Shown here piece after piece: positions 7,499 through 10,889 of a stretch of DNA of 10,889 nucleotides. This DNA comes from CAXGUU01 sp964012875 (GTDB taxonomy: Bacteria > Pseudomonadota > Gammaproteobacteria > Ga0077536). A program made the position numbers and the translations under genes. The DNA lies in assembly GCA_964012875.1 (NCBI GenBank), contig CAXGUU010000099.1, positions 1 to 10,889 on the forward strand, given 5' to 3'. The first letter of the stretch is position 1. Each line of letters begins with the position of its first letter. The notes beneath the pieces were generated by a model. That model made no database searches, was not told the origin of the DNA, and worked only from the letters and a program-made list of their open reading frames with translations.

Positions 7499-7855
7499 TT
7501 ACAGCGACAGATGATCGCTATCGCCGTCCAGGTCGTCGCCGTCCGCTGCTGGCTTGATTTCCGGCGCGGTCGCGGCACCCAGGTTCACCCGCTCCCGCAA
7601 CTCTTTGCCGGGTTTAAAATGAGGCACGTACTTGGCTGGTAATGAGACCGGCTCGCCCGACTTGGGGTTACGCCCCACTCTCGGCGGTCTGTAGTGCAGC
7701 GAAAAACTCCCGAATCCTCGAATTTCAATGCGTTCGCCGGCGGCCAGCGTCTGCCCCATGTGTTCAAGCATGGTCTTTACTGCCAGTTCGACGTCTCGAT
7801 ACCCCAGTTGGGACTGTTTCCTAACGAGTGATTCAATAAGTTCGGACTTTGTCAT
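7499..7855 (-). CDS. ihfB: Integration host factor subunit beta with acidic C-terminal extension
   Basis: IHF beta pairs with IHF alpha to bend DNA sharply at specific sites, acting in nucleoid organisation, transcription and recombination. The first 92 or so residues closely match E. coli IHF beta: MTKSELIE start, LEHMGQTLAAGERIEIRGFG, FSLHYR, the DNA-inserting arm GRNPKSG with the intercalating Pro64, and KYVPHFKPGKELRERV. E. coli IHF beta ends at residue 94. Here the reading continues to 118, adding about 24 residues with six Asp in a ten-residue stretch (105-114) and the ending HLSL. The choice of beta over alpha or HU rests on the MTKSELIE start and the location after rpsA. A GAGAG at 7861-7865 lies 5 bases before the ATG, one of the better ribosome sites in the window. 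The gap to rpsA is 61 bp without a clear terminator. Confidence 0.97.
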   Translation of the reverse strand: MTKSELIESLVRKQSQLGYRDVELAVKTMLEHMGQTLAAGERIEIRGFGSFSLHYRPPRVGRNPKSGEPVSLPAKYVPHFKPGKELRERVNLGAATAPEIKPAADGDDLDGDSDHLSL

Positions 7856-7916
7856 TATTGCTCTCGATTCGTTTCAGTCTCTGACCGGGATCGCCGGCTG
7901 CGAACGCGGACTTAAC

Positions 7917-9587
7917 TCATTGGGAGTCGAGTTGCTCTTTCAGCAAATCTCCAAGCGTTGTCCGACTATTTTCGGTTTCGCTGCTGTATTCCTCCAGCGC
8001 CGCAGCCTCTTCTTCGCTTTCCTTCGCCTTGATCGACAGGTTCACAACGCGCCGTTTGCGATCAACGCCAACCACGAGCGCTTCTACGTCTTCACCCTCT
8101 TTAAGGAATTTGCGGGCGTCATCCACTGGGTCGATAGAAATCTCGGACGCCCGCAGAATACCTTCGACACCTTCGGCCAGTTCAACCGTGACGCTGCGCG
8201 CGTCCAGTTCGATGATCTTTCCGGTAACCAGCGTCCCGCGGCTGTTCTGCGCGAGGTAGGTCGAGAACGGGTCCTGTGCCAACTGCTTCACGCCCAGAGA
8301 AATTCGCTCGCGCTCAGCGTCTACCGCCAGCACAACCGTTTCAAGTTCATCGCCCTTCTTGTAATTACGTACAACCTCTTCACCGGGGATATCCCAGGAC
8401 AGGTCCGACAAATGCACCAATCCGTCGATTCCGCCGTCAAGGCCGATGAAAATGCCGAAGTCTGTAATCGATTTGATCGTGCCAATAATCCGATCGTTCT
8501 TGTTGTGGGTGGCGGCAAACTCTTCCCAGGGGTTGGACCGGCACTGCTTCATGCCGAGCGAGATCCGGCGGCGCTCTTCGTCAATATCAAGCACCATCAC
8601 CTCAACTTCTTCACCCAGATGAACGACCCTCGACGGATGCACGTTCTTGTTAGTCCAATCCATTTCTGAAACATGGACCAGCCCTTCGACACCCTCTTCG
8701 ATTTCGACGAAACAGCCATAATCGGCAATGTTCGACACTTTGCCGAACAACCGGGAGTGCTCAGGGTACCGACGTGCAATATCAACCCAGGGATCATCGC
8801 CGAGTTGTTTCAGTCCCAGTGACACGCGCTGGCGCTCACGATCAAACTTGAGCACCTTGACCTCGACTTCGTCACCGATGTTGACGACCTCGGAAGGATG
8901 CTTGACGCGCCGCCACGCCATATCGGTGATGTGTAACAGGCCGTCGATGCCACCGAGGTCGATAAACGCTCCGTAGTCGGTGAGGTTTTTCACCAGACCA
9001 GTGATCTGACTGCCTTCGGTCAGGCCATCGAGCAAGGCTTCGCGTTCAGCGGAATTTTCGCTTTCGACCACCGCACGGCGGGAAACAACAACGTTGTTGC
9101 GGCGTCGATCGACTTTGATCACTTTGAACTCGAGCGGCTTGCCCTCAAGATAGCTAGTGTCACGGACAGGCCGCACGTCGACCAGCGAACCCGGCAGAAA
9201 GGCGCGGATAGTGCTGACATTGACAGTAAACCCGCCTTTTACCTTGTCGGTGATAAGACCCGTCACGGTTTCATTTGCTTCGCAAGCCTGCTCAAGTTCT
9301 TCCCAGGCCTTGGCGCGTTTCGCTTTTTCGCGAGACAGCTTGGTTTCCCCATAGCCATCTTCCACGGCGTCGAGCGCGACGTCGATTTCGTCGCCGATAC
9401 TGATATCGACCGCCCCTTCCGGGCCGCGGAACTGGTCGATGGGGATAATGCCTTCGGATTTGAGTCCGGCGTTTACAACAACGAAGTCTGGGCGAACTTC
9501 GACGATGGTGCCGCGCACAATGGAGCCCGGTTTCATCTTTGCTTCTATCTGACTTTGTTCGAATAATTCTGCGAAACTTTCCGCCAT
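7917..9587 (-). CDS. rpsA: 30S ribosomal protein S1
   Basis: S1 is a modular RNA-binding protein on the small subunit that helps load mRNAs, especially those with weak Shine-Dalgarno sequences. The 556-residue length equals the usual gammaproteobacterial form. Six S1 (OB-fold) domains are visible at about 20-88, 105-172, 192-260, 277-347, 364-434 and 451-520. The repeats carry the familiar signatures: DYGAFIDLGGIDGLLHITDM in domain 3, DYGCFVEI in domain 4, DFGIFIGLDGGIDGLVHLSD in domain 5, and VSLGLKQ, ISLGMKQ and ISLGVKQ at domain ends. Domains 1-2 are the ribosome-binding type. The acidic tail ends in TLGDLLKEQ. The ATG at 9587 gives MAESFAELFE, a standard start. No Shine-Dalgarno is seen, as is known for E. 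coli rpsA, which is autoregulated at translation. Synteny with cmk upstream and ihfB downstream is conserved. Confidence 0.98.
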   Translation of the reverse strand: MAESFAELFEQSQIEAKMKPGSIVRGTIVEVRPDFVVVNAGLKSEGIIPIDQFRGPEGAVDISIGDEIDVALDAVEDGYGETKLSREKAKRAKAWEELEQACEANETVTGLITDKVKGGFTVNVSTIRAFLPGSLVDVRPVRDTSYLEGKPLEFKVIKVDRRRNNVVVSRRAVVESENSAEREALLDGLTEGSQITGLVKNLTDYGAFIDLGGIDGLLHITDMAWRRVKHPSEVVNIGDEVEVKVLKFDRERQRVSLGLKQLGDDPWVDIARRYPEHSRLFGKVSNIADYGCFVEIEEGVEGLVHVSEMDWTNKNVHPSRVVHLGEEVEVMVLDIDEERRRISLGMKQCRSNPWEEFAATHNKNDRIIGTIKSITDFGIFIGLDGGIDGLVHLSDLSWDIPGEEVVRNYKKGDELETVVLAVDAERERISLGVKQLAQDPFSTYLAQNSRGTLVTGKIIELDARSVTVELAEGVEGILRASEISIDPVDDARKFLKEGEDVEALVVGVDRKRRVVNLSIKAKESEEEAAALEEYSSETENSRTTLGDLLKEQLDSQ

Positions 9588-9701
9588 AATGGTTGTGTTG
9601 AAAGAATGTCCGAGGCGCCGTGAAGAAATGTCAACGGCTTAGTACAGACGTCCTCGTCTCCTGAAATGTGTTGATCTTCGACCCCGGCCAGCAATTCTTT
9701 T
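9588..9701 (-). promoter_or_regulatory. cmk-rpsA intergenic region; possible structured rpsA leader
   Basis: The 112-114 bases before rpsA contain nested inverted repeats. In - strand sense, CGAGG (9652-9656) can pair with CCTCG (9611-9615), and inside it GCCGT (9634-9638) pairs with ACGGC (9617-9621) around a 12-base loop. The structure would end about 23 bases before the rpsA ATG. In E. coli the rpsA leader folds into hairpins that replace a Shine-Dalgarno and allow S1 to repress its own translation; a similar role here is inference. A perfect TTGACA (9629-9634) is present, but the only box 18 bases downstream (GACATT, 9605-9610) is poor and would leave a leader of roughly 11 bases, so I do not call a promoter. 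An A-run just after the cmk stop is on the wrong side for a terminator. Confidence 0.35.
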
Positions 9702-10388
9702 TTAATTCGGCAAGAGTCCCCGTTCCGCTGCCAGACGTTTCACCTCGTCCTCAACGTCGCAAACACTCGCATGTGTGGTGTCGAGAACGATGGCGTCAGC
9801 AGCTGGCTTCAAGGGCGACACCGCGCGCTGTCGATCACGTTCATCGCGCTCGGTGATGTCCTCCAAAAGCCGCGGGAGATTAACACTCATTCCTTTTTCT
9901 ATCAACTGCTTATAGCGTCTTCGGGCCCGTTCTTCTGCGCTCGCCGTGAGGTAGATTTTCAGCGGCGCAGCCGGGAAAACAACTGTTCCCATGTCGCGAC
10001 CGTCAGCGACCAGACCCGGTGCGCGCAGAAAATCATGCTGTCGTTGCAGCAAGGTCTCACGGACCTCGGGAACGGATGCCACCTGTGATGCTGCAGCGCC
10101 ACATTCTTCTGTCCGAATGGCATCAGTCACGTCAGACGCGCCCAAAATGACGCGAACTCCGCCCGCCGACTCCCCGAATTCGAGGCTCAGGCTGCGGGCC
10201 AGGTCAGCGAGCTCGGTGACGTTCTCAAAACTGACGTTCTGACGCGTAGCGGCGAGCCCCAACACCCGGTACAACGAACCGGAATCGAGTAAATGCCACC
10301 CGAGCTGGCGCTTCAACCACAACGCCACAGTACCCTTGCCAGTACCGCTGGGACCATCGATCGTAATGACCGGGGCCAACGTCGTCAT
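9702..10388 (-). CDS. cmk: Cytidylate kinase (CMP/dCMP kinase)
   Basis: This 228-residue cytoplasmic enzyme (E. coli Cmk is 227) phosphorylates CMP and dCMP with ATP. The N-terminal P-loop is GPSGTGKGT (12-20), typical of the family. DSGSLYR (35-41) is the nucleotide-binding motif corresponding to DSGALYR in other species. DGRDMGTVVFP in the middle of the protein is the Cmk-specific base-recognition region. The basic stretch RARRRYKQL and the later RDERDRQRAVSPLKPAADA (LID and following strand) complete the active site. The ATG at 10388 overlaps the aroA TGA by 4 bp, so coupling with aroA is likely; no Shine-Dalgarno is visible. The order aroA-cmk-rpsA is conserved in many gammaproteobacteria. 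Confidence 0.97.
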   Translation of the reverse strand: MTTLAPVITIDGPSGTGKGTVALWLKRQLGWHLLDSGSLYRVLGLAATRQNVSFENVTELADLARSLSLEFGESAGGVRVILGASDVTDAIRTEECGAAASQVASVPEVRETLLQRQHDFLRAPGLVADGRDMGTVVFPAAPLKIYLTASAEERARRRYKQLIEKGMSVNLPRLLEDITERDERDRQRAVSPLKPAADAIVLDTTHASVCDVEDEVKRLAAERGLLPN

Positions 10389-10889
10389 GGTGAGGCCGGG
10401 GTTTCCAGCCTGAGGCCTGCTGCACAGGCCAGACGGTAAAAATTGGGAAAAGACGTCGCGATTGCAGCCGCATTGCGGATAACCACCGGGCCATCAGTTC
10501 TCAATGCGGCCATCGCAAAAGCCATGGCAATACGATGGTCATGCATGGCGTCGACTTCACCTCCGCGCAATACACCTCCATCGATGGCGATGCCGTCCGG
10601 ATAGGTTTCCACGTCGATTCCAAGGGCACGCAGGCCCGTGGCCATGGCCTCTATGCGATCGCTCTCCTTGTGGCGGAGTTCTTCGGCCTCACGCACCACG
10701 GTAGTGCCTTCTGCACAGGCGGCGGCTACGAAGATGGCCGGAAATTCATCGATAGCAAGCGGCACGAGTTCGGGCGACACCACACACCCGCGCAGCTCGG
10801 CAGCGTTGACTGATATGTCGGATACCGGCTCGCCCCTGATCTCGCGCGGATTTTCCTGTCGAATGTTTGCCGACATCGCCCGTAATATT
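10385..10889 (-). CDS. aroA: 3-phosphoshikimate 1-carboxyvinyltransferase (EPSP synthase), C-terminal part (cut by window end)
   Basis: The frame is open through the window edge and encodes the last 167 or so residues of a protein that is usually about 430 long. EPSP synthase joins PEP and shikimate-3-phosphate in the shikimate pathway. Visible family motifs are RGEPVSDI, IDEFPAIFVAAACAEG, the second EPSPS signature ELRHKESDR and the active-site DHRIAMAFAM. The residues preceding the ATG at 10876 (ILRAM) fit the family's LRAMGA-like helix, so that ATG is internal and not the start. The stop overlaps the cmk start by 4 bp. The N-terminal half, which holds the PEP-binding loop, is outside, so the class and any fusion with prephenate dehydrogenase (seen in Pseudomonas) cannot be assessed. 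Confidence 0.96.
   Translation of the reverse strand, partial: ILRAMSANIRQENPREIRGEPVSDISVNAAELRGCVVSPELVPLAIDEFPAIFVAAACAEGTTVVREAEELRHKESDRIEAMATGLRALGIDVETYPDGIAIDGGVLRGGEVDAMHDHRIAMAFAMAALRTDGPVVIRNAAAIATSFPNFYRLACAAGLRLETPASP

Noticed and set aside
7728..8669. A 313-codon + strand open frame opposite ihfB and rpsA
   Set aside because: It is a shadow of the third-position bias in rpsA; the product looks like no known family and overlaps highly conserved genes.
9605..9634. Perfect TTGACA with a weak -10 (GACATT) ahead of rpsA
   Set aside because: The -10 matches only three positions, and the resulting leader of about 11 bases would cut away the probable regulatory structure.
9702..9725. 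Possible intrinsic terminator after cmk (AT-rich repeat with an A-run)
   Set aside because: The stem is only 4 AT pairs, and in the direction of cmk transcription the run is A rather than T.
1..10889. Search for a mobile element, defence system, CRISPR array, toxin-antitoxin pair or prophage
   Set aside because: All coding space is taken by recognisable housekeeping genes, gaps are short, and no direct repeat array or recombinase is present.

Overview
The window is ordinary, densely packed housekeeping chromosome from a proteobacterium, most probably a gammaproteobacterium. The main evidence is the gene order aroA–cmk–rpsA–ihfB–lapA–lapB–pyrF, which is the arrangement known from E. coli and relatives. 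A CsiV-family protein and a methylthioinosine-type phosphorylase, both best known from gammaproteobacteria, point the same way. Base composition looks moderately GC-rich by eye and even across the window. I cannot name a genus. I see no transposase, integrase, phage gene, CRISPR array, tRNA or rRNA.

Layout: on the + strand, positions 1-825 hold the 3' end of a hypoxanthine phosphoribosyltransferase gene (hpt) and a complete S-methyl-5'-thioinosine phosphorylase gene (mtnP type), overlapping by 4 bp. Everything else is on the - strand. Read in its direction of transcription (from 10889 down to 832) it is: aroA (3' part only), cmk, rpsA, ihfB, lapA, lapB, pyrF, mfd, csiV. The two blocks converge with only 6 bp between stop codons.

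Spacing: 4-bp ATGA stop/start overlaps join hpt/mtnP, aroA/cmk and pyrF/mfd. 11-bp overlaps join lapA/lapB and mfd/csiV. The real gaps are cmk-rpsA (112 bp, with possible leader RNA structure), rpsA-ihfB (61 bp), ihfB-lapA (46 bp) and lapB-pyrF (185 bp). No stretch over 300 bp lacks a gene.

Function: the - strand block covers aromatic amino acid synthesis (AroA), pyrimidine nucleotides (Cmk, PyrF), translation (S1), nucleoid architecture (IHF beta), LPS synthesis control (LapA/LapB), transcription-coupled repair (Mfd) and cell-wall synthesis support (CsiV). The + strand pair forms a purine salvage step: methylthioinosine is phosphorolysed to hypoxanthine, which the upstream enzyme converts to IMP. 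I found no undescribed system. The points worth a second look are small: an acidic tail on IHF beta, mfd-csiV placed behind pyrF, a lipobox-like site in CsiV, a GTG start for lapA, and possible RNA structure ahead of rpsA.
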